Positions 51,252 through 64,000 of a DNA stretch of 64,000 nt are shown here, piece by piece. A program made the position numbers and the translations under genes. The notes beneath the pieces are model-generated. The model had not been told where the DNA came from. It worked only from the letters and a program-made list of their open reading frames with translations, and did no database searches. This DNA is from Chrysomallon squamiferum (taxonomy: Eukaryota > Mollusca > Gastropoda > Neomphalida > Peltospiridae). The DNA is taken from assembly GCA_012295275.1 (NCBI GenBank), contig CM022677.1:11372441-11436440 (forward strand). Direction: 5' to 3'. Position 1 is the stretch's first letter. Every line of letters begins with the position of its first letter.

Positions 51252-51301
51252 CTAATTTTACAAATGAGGTCACTGGTTTGATTTTTAGCCTGAAAACTTA
51301 C

Positions 51302-52211
51302 CCAATATCAGCATCTATGTAACCTTCTGATCTTCCTTTTAACATGAATGAAATTTCAGTTACGGTGATTTTCGATGCATCAGGTCCTGGATACACTTTC
51401 AAAGTTGCCTAATTTGAAAATAAATGATTATTTGTTTTGTTTTGTTCAAACAGAGGTGGGTAAAACTCCAGTAGAGAGGAGACAAAGCAACACAATCAGT
51501 ATTATTTGGTTCTCTTCTGTTTACAAACGCTTTATACACTGGTAGAGTAGCTATTAGTTTGTACTGTTTCACGCTGTCGAGGTATACTGGTATTTTGACG
51601 TTGTCCTCTTCCGCACATTTAGATGGGTAACCTTTCTGTCTAAGTTTAGCTTTTTTGTCAACATTAATTCGAGGCGAAGAGTTCAGACGGGGCAGATCAC
51701 TCGTACAGTGAAGTTTACACTGAAGCATGTCCTGCGCGAGACTGCTGTCATCAATATCTAGACTGACTGTGTCCAGTTCCACTCCATCAGATCCGTGAAC
51801 CTGGATCTTTAAAATATACCAACCTCTTTCCAGAATTGCTGATCCTTTCATCTCGGTAATGGAATGAAAAACATTCTAGTTATCTCCAGCTGTTTCTGGT
51901 GATATGGTGACAAGGGATCCCATTTTCTTCTGGTTTAAAACTGCTGTGATGTTTTCGGGATCGTTGCCATTGGAGTATCGTAAACTGGAGATTTCTACCG
52001 TGGTTGTTTTCTTCAGACAGAAGTAAAAATTAATGGTTTCGTAGCCTGTTAAAAACACTACCTTCTTTGACAAAGCGTTCGATCGAAAATGTATTCGGTG
52101 TTTATCTCGAACCTCGGAGGTTGGTAATGGGTAACTGTTGCTCAGACATAATCTACAAAACGCTAAAAGTAGAACGGTCTTCACAACGAACAGTTTTCCA
52201 AAGTTTCCAAA
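51302..52211 (-). pseudogene. Secreted-type beta-sandwich-like gene, disrupted, left copy
   Basis: Minus strand. After an AG acceptor (exon from 52211) the frame has a hydrophobic stretch (KTVLLLAF) resembling a signal peptide, though the in-frame ATG would be in an earlier exon. Then come ETINFYFCLKK, VEISSLRYSNG, a TAG at 51878-51876 where Trp (TGG) would fit, then GWYILKIQVHGSDGVELD, VSLDI and two Cys-containing segments (MLQCKLHC). The exon opens again to ~51399 but shifts frame near the end. A second exon (51408-51302, 107 bases) has EISFMLKGRSEGYIDAD and a GTAAGT donor. The alternating beta-strand pattern suggests a carbohydrate-binding or galactose-binding-like fold, but I recognise no named family. 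The shared TAG in both arms shows that the break predates the palindrome or that the codon is not a true stop. Confidence 0.5.
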
Positions 52212-52258
52212 CTAGTTACGTATGATTCTTAGATGTTACATAAAAAGACAAAACAGGG

Positions 52259-52671
52259 CCCGGCTGCTGTAGCTCAGCTGGTTATTGTGCACGTCCAGGC
52301 AAAGAAGGTTCAAGCCTGTTTATCAACACACTGAAACACTTTCCATATAACTGAACATGCATTTGTTCAGTAGGGTAGAACCTGACTTGACAATAGTCAC
52401 ACTGCCCATAGACGGGAATGGTGTGGTGAGCATAAGAACTGGTGCATCTGTCGCTGGATACGTGGCATCTTTTCGTATGTTGCCTGTTCATTCTCGAACT
52501 GCCTTACATGCACGGTCGAAATGAAAGGCACGCAAACCCAAACATTCGATTAATGGTAGATTTAGCCGTGGACGGGTTATCGCATGGGGAGGTGTATCTG
52601 TGACTGTCAGTACACCCAATCCATAGAGTGCAGAGAAGAGACATCTCTGGGAAGTACTACCGAGGCAAGAT
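52259..52671 (+). mobile_element. tRNA-derived SINE-like element, left copy
   Basis: The head has an RNA polymerase III A box (tagctcagctgg, 52270-52281) and B box (ggttcaagcct, 52307-52317) spaced 37 bases start to start, close to tRNA spacing. About 350 bases of body follow to 52671. The match to the opposite arm stops at ccgaggcaag, exactly the inner edge of the palindrome. A 69-codon frame on the other strand of the body survives in both copies but is not needed to explain the sequence. No poly-A tail seen. Confidence 0.65.
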
Positions 52672-53941
<1,270 letters not shown>

Positions 53942-54436
53942 TTACACTAAAAATAACAAAGCAGGTATTTGTCCGTCTGTCACATATGTACGAAGTTGTC
54001 TGTCACTGTGTTTAGATTTGTGTGACACAGAAAATCTACAAACAAAAGAGTCTACAACAATTTCTGATTCACCTAAACCTCCACACCTTGAGCGTTCTCC
54101 CTTAATATTAACAAACAAGCTGTACTCAGTGTCTTTATTAATCTTCACTGGACGTCTGAACACGACGTCATACACGTCAGACACGACGTGTTCATATCTC
54201 TGTGTCAGTGTAGACCCGTCCAGTATTTCGTCTGTTCTTGTGTCAGTGACGAAGGCGCTGACGTCGTAGTTTCGTGGTTGGTCGTAACCGTACAACTGAA
54301 ATCCGCGAAGTAAAGCGTTTTTGTTGACAGAGAAAGTAATGGCTTCATCTTCTTTACCAGAATATGTCCAGTAACCAGCCCATGTTCCATCAAACCTGTT
54401 TATTTTAATCTGTGTTTTAGGAATCATTGCAACTTC
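53942..54436 (-). CDS. PHR-domain protein, C-terminal exon (BTBD/PHR family)
   Basis: A minus-strand frame of 161 residues from the ATG at 54427 (open to the gap border) to TAA. It spans nearly a whole PHR domain, the beta-sandwich found at the C terminus of BTB/POZ proteins such as BTBD1/2/3/6 and in PAM/Highwire ubiquitin ligases. Matching marks in order: an early R-F-x-G-x-W...Y-S-G-K-x-D-x-I-x-F-x-V core, G-F-x-L-Y-G, a repeated D-V-x-F/V strand pattern, P-V-x-I-x...Y, and the closing T-x-V-x-D-G-Q-I-P-x-L-L-F followed almost at once by the stop, as in BTBD proteins. In those proteins the PHR domain follows BTB and BACK domains and helps substrate or partner binding. Those parts would lie in or beyond the assembly gap. 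No stop or frameshift within the domain, so it may be functional. The apparent start is just an internal Met. Confidence 0.8.
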   Translation of the reverse strand, partial: EVAMIPKTQIKINRFDGTWAGYWTYSGKEDEAITFSVNKNALLRGFQLYGYDQPRNYDVSAFVTDTRTDEILDGSTLTQRYEHVVSDVYDVVFRRPVKINKDTEYSLFVNIKGERSRCGGLGESEIVVDSFVCRFSVSHKSKHSDRQLRTYVTDGQIPALLFLV

Positions 54437-54636
54437 NNNNNNNNNNNNNNNNNNNNNNNNNNNNNNNNNNNNNNNNNNNNNNNNNNNNNNNNNNNNNNNN
54501 NNNNNNNNNNNNNNNNNNNNNNNNNNNNNNNNNNNNNNNNNNNNNNNNNNNNNNNNNNNNNNNNNNNNNNNNNNNNNNNNNNNNNNNNNNNNNNNNNNNN
54601 NNNNNNNNNNNNNNNNNNNNNNNNNNNNNNNNNNNN
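54437..54636. other. Assembly gap, 200 N
   Basis: Exactly 200 N, a conventional scaffold-gap size, so the true length is unknown. It cuts the PHR-domain gene and lies inside the palindrome centre. Confidence 1.
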
Positions 54637-54839
54637 TCGTGAATTCAATTAAATTAATTTGTATACATGTTTAGAAGAACTGTGTTTATTGTCAAACTCT
54701 AATCACAACAGTAAACAATACATTTAACACAAATAACAAAAGTCCACTGATTGATCGCAGAATGTTTTCTTGAGATCGTTGGACAAAATGGAGGCAAACT
54801 GCGCACAAGTCTCCCAGTGGTCAGTTCACAGCGTTTGTT
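54637..54839. other. Palindrome centre right of the gap, no gene seen
   Basis: Single-copy in this window. I could not find an upstream BTB or BACK exon of the PHR gene in it. Confidence 0.5.
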
Positions 54840-55262
54840 CCGCTTGCCTCGGTAGTACTTCCCAGAGATGTCTCTTCTTTGCACAATATGGATTGGGTGT
54901 ACTGACAGTCACAGATACACCTCCCCATACGATAACCCGTCCACGGCTAAATCTATCATTAATCGAATTTTGGGGTTTGCTTGCCTTTCATTTCGACCGT
55001 GCATGTAAGGCAGTTCGAGAATGAACAGGCAACATACGAAAAGATGCCACGTGTCCAGCGACAGATGCACCAGTTCTTATGCTCACCACACCATTCCCGT
55101 CTATGGGCAGTGTGACTATTGTCAAGACAGGTTCCACCCTACTGAACAAATGCATGTTCAGTTATATGGAAAGTGTTTCAGTGTGTTGATAAACAGACCT
55201 GAACCTTCTTTGCCTGGACGTGCACAATAACCAGCTGAACTACAGCAGCCGTGCCCTGTTGT
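54840..55262 (-). mobile_element. tRNA-derived SINE-like element, right copy
   Basis: The inverted partner of 52259-52671. On the minus strand the A box is tagttcagctgg (ending near 55229) and the B box aaggttcaggtc is slightly decayed. About 4 percent of bases differ from the left copy over ~215 positions compared by eye. Its 3' end is the inner border of the right arm. Confidence 0.65.
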
Positions 55263-55300
55263 GTCTTTTTATGTAAAATCTAAGAATCATACGTAACTAG

Positions 55301-56202
55301 TTTGGAAACTTTGGAAAACTGTTCGTTGTAAAGACCGTTCTACTTTTAGCGTTCTCTAGATTATGTCCTAGCAACAGTTACCCATTACCAGCCTCCGAGG
55401 TTCGAGATAAACACCGAATACATTTTCGATCAAACACTCTGTCGACGAAGGTAGTGTTTTTAACAGGCTACGAAACCATTAATTTTTACTTCTGTCTGAA
55501 GAAAACACAACCACGGTAAAAATCTCCAGTTTATGATACTCCAATGGCAACGATCCCGAAAACACCACGGCAGTTTTAAACCAGAAGAAAATAGGATCCA
55601 TTGTCACCATATCACCAGAAACAGCTGGAGATAACTAGAATGTTTTTCATTCCAGTACCGCGATGAAAGGATCAGTAATTCTGGAAAGAGGTTGGTATAT
55701 TTTAAAGATCCAGGTTCACGGATCTGATGGAGTGGAACTGGACACAGTCAGTCTAGATATTGATGACAGCAGTCTCGCGCAGGACATGCTTCAGTGTAAA
55801 CTTCACTGTACGAGTGATCTGCCCCGTCTGAACTCTTCGCCTCGAATTAATGTTGACAAAAAAGCTAAACTTAGACAGAAAGGTTACCCATCTAAATGTG
55901 CGGAAGAGGTCAACGTCAAAATACCAGTATACCTCGACAGCGTGAAACAGTACAAACTAATAGCTACTCTGCGAGTGTATAAAGCTTTTGTAAACAGAAG
56001 AGAACCAAATAATACTGATTGTCTTGCTTTGTCTCCTCTGGAGTTTTACCCACCTCTGTTTGAATAAAACAAATAATCATCTATTTTCAAATTAGGCAAC
56101 TTTGAAAGTGTATCCAGAACCTGATGCATCGAAAATCACCGTAACTGAAATTTCATTCATGTTAAAAGGAAGATCCGAAGGTTACATAGATGCTGATATT
56201 GG
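55301..56202 (+). pseudogene. Secreted-type beta-sandwich-like gene, disrupted, right copy
   Basis: The inverted partner of 51302-52211. Same acceptor (gtaactag, ending 55300), KTVLLLAF and ETINFYFCLKK stretches, same TAG before the NVFHS segment, and the open block ILERGWYILKIQVHGSDGVE to a stop near 56067 after SPLEFYPPLFE. The second exon is 56096-56202 (107 bases, donor gtaagt at 56203). Extra damage relative to the left copy: a 2-base insertion and a TAA after FCLKKT, and a 5-base deletion (ctact) near 56035 that changes the C-terminal frame. No functional product is likely from this copy. Confidence 0.55.
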
Positions 56203-56233
56203 GTAAGTCTTCAGGCTAAATATAAAAAATTAG

Positions 56234-56235
<2 letters not shown>

Positions 56236-56318
<83 letters not shown>
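56236..56318. repeat. (CT)n microsatellite
   Basis: Directly follows the donor region of the right gene copy. Mirror of 51119-51248. Confidence 0.95.
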
Positions 56319-56322
<4 letters not shown>

Positions 56323-57336
56323 TATGTGTATGTGTGTGTATGTATGCATGTATGTCAGCAGGTGTTCAAAAATGAATTGGTGATTTATAATCAAATATTT
56401 ATTTATGTCATGTTCCGCTCCCTTCTGATTTCTTTCACTCTCTATCATATTCATTTATTTGTGTATTCTCTTTTTAGAGTATATAACATAATTCTGGTAA
56501 TAAGTACACAAAAGCCACACTCTAATACTCTCTGTTTCTCAGAAAAGTCACAACGCTTAAGTGATTAAGTAGATGTGTTTTATGTTACTGACAGCAGAAC
56601 ATTCAGTGTCACTGTTGATAAGCTCGGCACGTACTCAGATAGTCACACGTCGTTGTATTAAACAGCTTAGTGCAAGGTTTCTATTTTTCATTCATAAAGA
56701 CGTCACCTGTCTTTGTTGTTTTCGACTAGCACGACATCTACATCTATTATATAGGTCATAAAAGTGAACATAACAAAAAGTAGAAATGAGAATAATAATG
56801 TTTTCTTATTGAGTAATGTTTTACTTTCTCCATGGTAACAAGTCTCCTAGCATTCATGATTTGTTCATGATTTGTTCACCGTTGGCAACAAGCTTCAAAC
56901 ATGGATGCTTTGGGATATTTAATGTTTGTTTCTATGCGTGAAAGAGAGGAGTTTTTGGATGTTTGACACTGTCAGGTTCATTCAGTTGCCACAAGAGAGA
57001 TATGATTAAAAATAAAACAACATCACAAATATACGCAAACTACGAGCATAATTGTAATTGTAAATTATAATACATTTTATTATTTTGATATGTGTAATTA
57101 ATCTTATCTCTCTCTCTCTCTCTCTGAGATACACCTGCATATACGTGTGTGTGTGTGTGTGAGTCTGTGTGTGAAACAAATATCACTGAGTAAAATTATT
57201 ATTTTATGACAGTATAATTAAATTGATTTCCCGATATTAATTATTATACGAAAGATGGTGATAATGTGCTTGTCAATAAATTTACAAAAATAAACGTAAA
57301 TTATTTTAACATAGGTTGCCGCTACTTTCTGTTATT

Positions 57337-57433
57337 TGTCATTTCGACCGTTTCTTTCCTGTGGAAAATGTAGACACACACATATTTATACACAGAGATA
57401 TTTTTTCCCAGGAAAGAAAAGGTCGAAATGACA
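57337..57433. repeat. 97-bp hairpin / MITE-like element, right copy
   Basis: Same terminal repeats (tgtcatttcgacc / ggtcgaaatgaca) as 49970-50066. The stem is kept despite sequence drift in the loop. Confidence 0.75.
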
Positions 57434-57772
57434 AAGTCAAATCTCCGTCTTTTGTTCAGTTAACAGCGTCCAGAGAGAGAGAGAAAAAAAAAAAGGTCTT
57501 AGGAGATTAAGATAAGATTTTGTTTCTTTGAAGAACAAAGGAGATTTTTCTTCTTGTGCTTCTCCCTTTCCATACTTATTTTTTTATTTTTTTCATTTAT
57601 ATAGCTTTTCAAGTCTTATAAGAAATATTTGTTATCTGTGTTCAGTTTGTTTACAATTAACTTATTATTAAAACTCGAGTGAGCGAAACAAGACCTACTA
57701 ATCTGTTTTGTCACGGCCAAAGTTCTCTCAGCTTTATTACCTGGAGACAAAGATTTTTGCTGTATATATATT

Positions 57773-57880
<108 letters not shown>

Positions 57881-57881
57881 T

Positions 57882-57975
57882 CCATTATCAGCATCTATGC
57901 AACCTTCTGATCTTCCTTTTAACATGAATGAAATTTCAGTATGTAACTTTTTAAAACCTTTCGCTTCTGAGAAAC
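57882..57975 (-). pseudogene. Duplicated exon fragment (ISFMLKGRSEGCIDAD), right arm
   Basis: The mirror of 47238-47330. Read on the minus strand it is open through FSEAKGFKKLHT and EISFMLKGRSEG, but the donor has changed from gtaagt to ataagt. So the left copy has lost the frame and the right copy has lost the splice site. Confidence 0.5.
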
Positions 57976-58086
57976 TGCCATTTGTGTCATGTATGTATAC
58001 AAAAGAAATGTAAAAAATTAAAAATTAACATATATTTTCCTTACTTATTTATTACTTCTCGATTTTTATTATTACTCCTATTATTA

Positions 58087-58088
58087 TG

Positions 58089-58133
<45 letters not shown>
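58087..58133. repeat. (ATT)n microsatellite
   Basis: Mirror of an (AAT)n tract at 47109-47156. Confidence 0.9.
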
Positions 58134-58134
<1 letters not shown>

Positions 58135-58435
58135 GTTCCCAACAGTCGATCTGCTTTTAAACAAATTATATATCTCTGTCTATTTATTTATTTGTTTTCA
58201 TTTTCTAAGGTAAATTAGAATCATAAGCTACCAGTCGACGTTTTTTCACTTCGGGTCAAATTAGTGCGTTTGTGATTTTTATCTTACATATATCTTGACA
58301 GCGATTTACTTTACTGAACCTAAGAATTCATATTAAATCAAATACGCACGCACACACACAATATAATTTTTTCTTGCATGTATACATGTATGTATATGTA
58401 TGTTTTTTGTGTGTGTCATTTTAATATGAATTCGG

Positions 58436-58450
58436 ACACACACACACACG

Positions 58451-58486
<36 letters not shown>
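58436..58486. repeat. (CA)n/(GT)n inverted dinucleotide tract
   Basis: A short CA run joined through cgcatg to a longer GT run, so the two can pair as a hairpin. The left arm has only CA at the mirror place (46766-46789). Confidence 0.85.
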
Positions 58487-58488
<2 letters not shown>

Positions 58489-58856
58489 GTAGTCAAGCAG
58501 CCGTTATCTCTTCCTCCTCTTCCAGATTCTAAAATTATTACAAACTGCTAAAACATCATGAACATAGTTGAATGTTACTGTTTATAAGAAAAAGTAATAT
58601 TCGTGTCTGTATGGCTTATGCGACAACAGAAAATAATCAGAATGTCTAATAGTAAAATTTCCCTGTTGTAACTAATTTTCTGACAATTCAGTGATTTAAT
58701 AAAGAGTACAGACCTGATATCAAATATTTCTCTCTTCAACAATCTGCTGACCGCGTGACTGACCCAGATAAAACACTTCTTAAAATAAATCTTCTTTTAT
58801 CTTTGTTGTATTCAAGATAACACTAGGTACGGAGCAATATTTGAAATAAAATTCAT

Positions 58857-58888
<32 letters not shown>

Positions 58889-59829
58889 TCCTTTATTATC
58901 AAATTTTTCTATGTTTGATATTGTCCTGTGTTTCATCTATTTAAATTTCTTTGCATATGAATAACTGGATTCTGTACTGAAAGTTGGAATACTACTAAGA
59001 CCCGTGTATCAAACTGTTGTCATCTCTGTTCAGCTTGTTATTGAAACACGTGTTAGTGATAACATGACCTACTAATCTGTTTTCTCAAGACTAAAGTTTA
59101 CTTAGTTGTCTCAAATTTATTACACAAAGATAAAGTACAAAGTCAACTTAGAGAGAGAGAGAAAAATGAATCTGTTTTGTCAAGACTAAAGTTTTCTTAG
59201 TTATCTTAACTTTATTAAATAGAAATTAGATTACTTTAGTACAAAGTCAACTTAATGACAGAGAGGGAGATAAATAGTACAACTTTTTAATAAATAAAAC
59301 TTTTATAAAGCATAGAAAAGATAAATAAGTAAACAAATGAACAAAAAAGTAAATGAAACAAAATATATTAAGATAAATAAATAAACCTGTTAATAAACAG
59401 CAACAAAAAAAAAAAAAAAATGAAAAGCAAATAAACAAATACATAAATAAACAAGTTAACAAATAAATAAATAAATAAATAACAACGACAAGAATAATAA
59501 AAACAGTAACAGAAACAGAAGTAGTAGTGGTGGCAGTACAAGGAAAAATACTAATATTTATTTTATTATATTTCTAAATAAAAATTAACAGTACTGCGAA
59601 AAATAATAAAAGTACTGAATCACGTTAACTACCTAACTAAACTGAAAACACGTTATCTGTGTTCATAGACTCCACACAGGCAAAATGTATAAACAAGTTA
59701 AGAAAAAAGACCATAATAAAAAAATAATTAAAACATTTCTTCTCGATGTTCATCTCAAAGTTTGCTCCAACCTGCAAGAAAAAAAAAAAAAAAAATATTT
59801 AAGTAGGTCAAATGACTAAAAAGTAAAAT

Positions 59830-60610
59830 CTATAAAATAACCTTAATAATAGTTTTAAGGTCAGGGTTAGAAACAGACTTTGCATAAGATTTAAAGTTAC
59901 GCACTTCTTTAGCGTCAGAGTTAGGGCTTTAGGTTAGGGTTAGGGTTCGAGCTCGGGTTATGTAAATTTTAGTATGAGGTTATGATAATGTGGAAATAAT
60001 TTTAGGCTCACGATTAGAAGTAACGTTAAGAATCAAGGATCGGGACTTGAGTAAGATTAACTTTAGAAGTTCGGCTGTGGTTAGCTTTAGGATGAGGATT
60101 AGGGTTAGGATTAGGGTTAGTGTTAGTGTTAGGATTATTCAAAGTTTATTATGAGTCTTACGATAATCTGCAAAACAGTTTTATGATCAGAGTTAGTATT
60201 AGTGTTAGGGATTGAGTCTGGGTTAGGGTTAGGTTAGGATTAAGGTTAGGGTTAGGGTTAATTTAGGGTTAGGGTAAGGGTTAAGGTGATGTTTATTTAA
60301 AGATTATTATCAGATAATATTAAAGATAATATGCAAAATAATTTTAGGGTCACCATTAGGAGGAGCGTTAATGTAAAAATCCACGTTGTGGACTTAGGAT
60401 TAGGTTTAGAATTTGAGCTAGGGTTAGGTTAGGTTAGGGTTAAGATTAGGGTTATTGTTTGGGTTAGACTTAGGATTACGGTAGTGTGGAAAATAGTTTT
60501 AGGTCAGAGTTAGAGATAGGCTCAATGTTAGGGATATTGTAAATATTACTATGAATGTTATAATAATAATAAAAATAATTTTAGCATCATCATTAGAAGT
60601 AGCCTTTGCG
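59830..60610. repeat. Interstitial telomere-like (TTAGGG) degenerate array, right
   Basis: ttaggg, gttagg and ggttag words with short perfect runs near 59932-59948, 60098-60120, 60222-60262 and 60420-60440, interrupted by the complement of the taaaattatt block seen in the left array. Orientation is opposite to 45188-45940, so the two arrays face outward from the centre as (CCCTAA)...(TTAGGG). Confidence 0.85.
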
Positions 60611-61916
60611 TAAGAATTAAGGTTTGGGGTATTGGCATTAAAATTACCTCACGTCATTAGTTTTACACTATCAACAAATTCTATCGTGTATAAACAAAAT
60701 TCTAAGACGAAGATGTTGTAAAAATGAAACTAACTTTGTCCTTCAGCAAGCATCATAATATTATTTTAGATGTCATAATATGCAACAGGTTTGGCAGCCG
60801 GAAAATAACGATGATCCCAAATAAATCTTTCTTTGAAAAATGATTTAAATTGAGATTGATAAAAAGGAATTATCAGATATTTTCTTTTTAGGTGCAGCGT
60901 CACGTAATATACCAGACAAACAGAAAGATCCATTTGCTGTATTCATCAACCTGTAATTAATTATCACATTTTCCTGTAAAAACGCTTCTGATAAAATCAC
61001 CACCACTGTTTATGTGACAAATTTATTATCGAGTGATTTTTAACTCGTTACAGTTCTGCAGAAACAGTGGTAAGATTTGTAGCCTCTTCTTTGTGAAACC
61101 GGAAAGTATAATCAGGAATATGGAGGACATTCTATAGTAATATTAATTAACAAATTATGTTCAGAGTTATTAATGTAATTAATAAAATATTAAGTTATTT
61201 TCGTTGATTTTAATTGTCAGTGTATAAACTGCGCTTCTGATAACTTGAGAATAAATGACTACAACGTCACTTTTCTTTCTTTTTTAAAACTTTTTCAGTA
61301 TATTTTAACCTTGAGATATCCCGTTTATTTTGTAATAGGAGCACTGTTCATAAACGTGAATTGAGACTGAGAAAAAATGATATAAAATATAGGTTATTAT
61401 AACTAAATCTCAGTGTATTCATTAAAACAGCTCTACTGGCAGTAATTATAAACTTTGCATTAAATACATTTGCAGACAATGATTCATTCTATTAAAGTGT
61501 ATTAATTTACAGTACTGCTAGTAACTAAAGGATAATTACTGATGTGACATTCAAGTTAATAGAAAATTAGGCTTTTAGGCAAAAAGTGAAGATTAATTAC
61601 AGGCTGATGGTATGAATCAACATGAACCTTTTTAAAGTGAAATGCTTGATCGCTAGAAATGAATGTGGTTTACACAGCATATTAGAGTGATAATTAGATG
61701 TGCAGCGTAATATTAAGTGGTGCTGTTTTCTTTATTCAACAAATATTGTAAAAAGAAAAGTCTACATGAGAGAAAAAGGTGAGATACATTTTATTATCTA
61801 TCACAGTTTATTATTTATAATTACAGTCTTCTAGAGTCAGAACAAGTTGAGAATAAAATATATTAATGTGAGTTCTGTTGTGTAAATGAATAATTTGAGT
61901 TTCAGCTATAATAATG

Positions 61917-61974
<58 letters not shown>

Positions 61975-64000
61975 TTTATTTTTATTAAGGACTTCTTCTT
62001 TATTTTATTTAATTTATTTTATTTTATTATTATTATTTTTAATATACCAAAAATCAAAAAAATCCAACACACACCTCAGTACTCATTTATAATTTTTAAT
62101 AATAATAATAATAATAACATTATTACAGATAAACCTCAATTCAATCATATAAACATGTCATGTTAATAATAAAAATACTGACAGTGAATACAACGTAAAT
62201 TCCGACGCGCAGTCTTTCTTCAGATATCTGTAGAAATGTAATTCTCAGTTTGTCAGTTTAACCGTTGTGACTCTAAAAGCCTTTTCTCCATCTGCAATCT
62301 TAATACATTATCCAGAAATACTCGTATTTTCCTGTAATATATAATAAATAAATTGTGAGAAAAAAAAGAAGTAATAATAATAATAATAACACATATACTC
62401 ACACAATTCCTTAGTTGTTATTAAAGTTTAAAAAAAATGTTTATCACTTAAGCTGTTCTATAATTCTCGATTTACACTGATTCTACATTCTATAATATTA
62501 ACTGCGCTCCTACTAAAGATGATTTTATTTATTTATTTTTCATAAATAAAAAAGAAATATTCACTTTATTTATACGGCGTTATTTGATTTTAATAACCTT
62601 TTCCAGCAGTATCATCTTTCTTTTCTGTATTCTCTGATAGTTAAATACAAAATGTTTGACATTATACAGCGCCGTGTTTCACAATAATATGCGGGTATGT
62701 AACAGAAAACAACATTGCGCCGTTTCTTAAACTAAATTTTGATAACCTTGACATAGTCGAAAAATAAAATTTTATTTTCAGTTACAGCGCAGAACATTTT
62801 ATTAAAAACGGCGTTAACTTAATAATAAGAATAATTTTCTGCAGATGACAGGTAGCTGTCTGACTTTTCCTATTGTTAATAGAAAAGTATATCAATTAAT
62901 TTTCTGAAAGTAAATATTTTTAATATAAAATAAGAATATAATTACCAAGATATTCAGTTTTGCACCTAATAAAAAGAAAACACAGAGAAGTCTGGGAAAA
63001 GGGAAACTTATTAATGTATTTTCACTCAGTGATTCTGTATTTTATCTATATTTATCTATTATTATTATTGTATTCAGAGGTGATCTAATACAATGAAATA
63101 TTAATTTTCGAGGTAAACTACAAAAGTTCTTGATATTTTAAAGTTGTTTTGATAATGACGTGTAAAAGAATCAGTGTTAAACAGCAGTACAGTTATTATA
63201 AGATTAAGGTAATTGTCGCTCATTGTCTCAATTTATTCCTGTAAACTGCTGGTAGTAAATTAAAACGGAAATTCTGTCGAACGTTCTCACATTATCTTCA
63301 GAAAACTACGCTCCTAGAAACTAAATATGATATTTATGTCATTAATTCTGAAGTTATTAATATAATTTGCTGAGATTCCATTAAGGTAGCAGCTAGGTGT
63401 TAAAGTTATACTATTCTGTTCTTTACAAAATATTTTTAAAGTTTTGTAGAAGACGTATGGACAGGCATGTTTTTTTTTTTTTTATGATATAACTTACAGA
63501 TTATAATATTAATACAATAGACGTCTCCTAGTAGAATAAAATGTAACTGTAAGTGAAATTATCAGTATTTTTTATGATACAAAACAGTGATAAATCATAA
63601 TAAAACATCACGTTATTTTCACTCAGTATCAATTTATGATAAAACGTCGCTGGTTTTATATATTAACGTGAATTACGTCGCGTTTTACAAAACAGAAAAC
63701 TTCGCTTATCTCTGTGAATTTTAATTTTAATGTCGTTTGCTTTGCAAAATCAAATTTTGTGATCAAGTAAAGTGTATATTAATTTTTATTTTTATTTTTT
63801 TTGTTCAGAAGAAACTGTAAGTCAGTTTAACAGAAAAATATTGTCACAATAGAGTGGCTTCCCCTGTATAATCTAGTCAATAAGTTATTTATTTCTGAAT
63901 TTACAAGTCGAGCTCTGTAAAATGCCACTATAAAATAAAAGCTCAGACTTTATTAGAATCTATTCATTTTTGTTTATACGTTGATAATAAATTTATGTTG
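60610..64000. other. Degenerate module array, outer part of right arm
   Basis: AT-rich DNA with recurring ctgcgct-type phrases (61229, 62502 and variants at 60978 and 63307) and aatttacgt/aattccg phrases, mirrored at 41.6-45.1 kb. The (TTA)n tract at 61918-61972 lies within it. No gene or RNA gene is supported. Confidence 0.4.

Noticed and set aside
52259-52330. A true tRNA gene
   Set aside because: A and B boxes are present, but no cloverleaf with a matching acceptor stem and anticodon arm could be drawn, and the sequence continues into a ~350-base body as in SINEs.

Overview
The window looks like animal nuclear DNA: AT-rich, dense in microsatellites, with introns that have GT/AG borders, no operons and no ribosome-binding sites. 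A mollusc, probably a cephalopod such as an octopus, is my best guess from the simple-repeat load, the TTAGGG-type telomere-like repeats and the style of the few protein fragments. That assignment is inference. No complete, clearly functional gene lies in the window. It is a repeat-rich interval holding gene fragments and pseudogenes.

Layout. 1-11.5 kb: TCTA/GATA-type low-complexity DNA and two direct copies of a 2-3 kb segment (about 2.15-4.21 kb and 7.26-10.38 kb). The second copy carries an extra ~0.7 kb insert with a 144-residue PHD-like ORF. Between the copies are small exon-like pieces: an acidic exon with a 39-bp tandem repeat, and a duplicated terminal-exon-like sequence. 11.5-13.8 kb: a small imperfect palindrome. 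13.8-21 kb: mostly non-coding, with microsatellites and short local duplications. 21.05-22.37 kb: a 71/67-bp minisatellite that stops at a decayed 0.8 kb hAT transposon (22.38-23.18 kb) containing broken transposase. 23.8-24.1 kb: a GC-rich fold-back element. 25-25.6 kb: a GA-rich tract.

26-41 kb: a large inverted repeat (arms about 26.0-27.66 and 38.57-41.0 kb, the right arm internally duplicated). Its loop contains the 3' part of a multi-exon coiled-coil gene that I read as an IRAG/JAW1 (MRVI1/LRMP)-like gene. Splice sites are intact, but there is one in-frame stop and one 1-base deletion, so it is probably an unprocessed pseudogene.

41-64 kb: a much larger imperfect palindrome (arms about 41.6-52.67 and 54.84-64.0 kb, running off the window) around a 2.2 kb centre. 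The arms carry mirror copies of degenerate telomere-like arrays with a ~160-bp higher-order period, a broken secreted-type gene, duplicated exon fragments, a 97-bp hairpin, and a tRNA-derived SINE-like element whose end coincides with the inner border of the palindrome. The centre holds the best protein-coding piece in the window, a C-terminal PHR-domain exon on the minus strand, and a 200-base assembly gap. Arm divergence (several percent where I compared by eye) suggests real, old duplication, but inverted mis-joining of diverged copies across the gap cannot be excluded from sequence alone.
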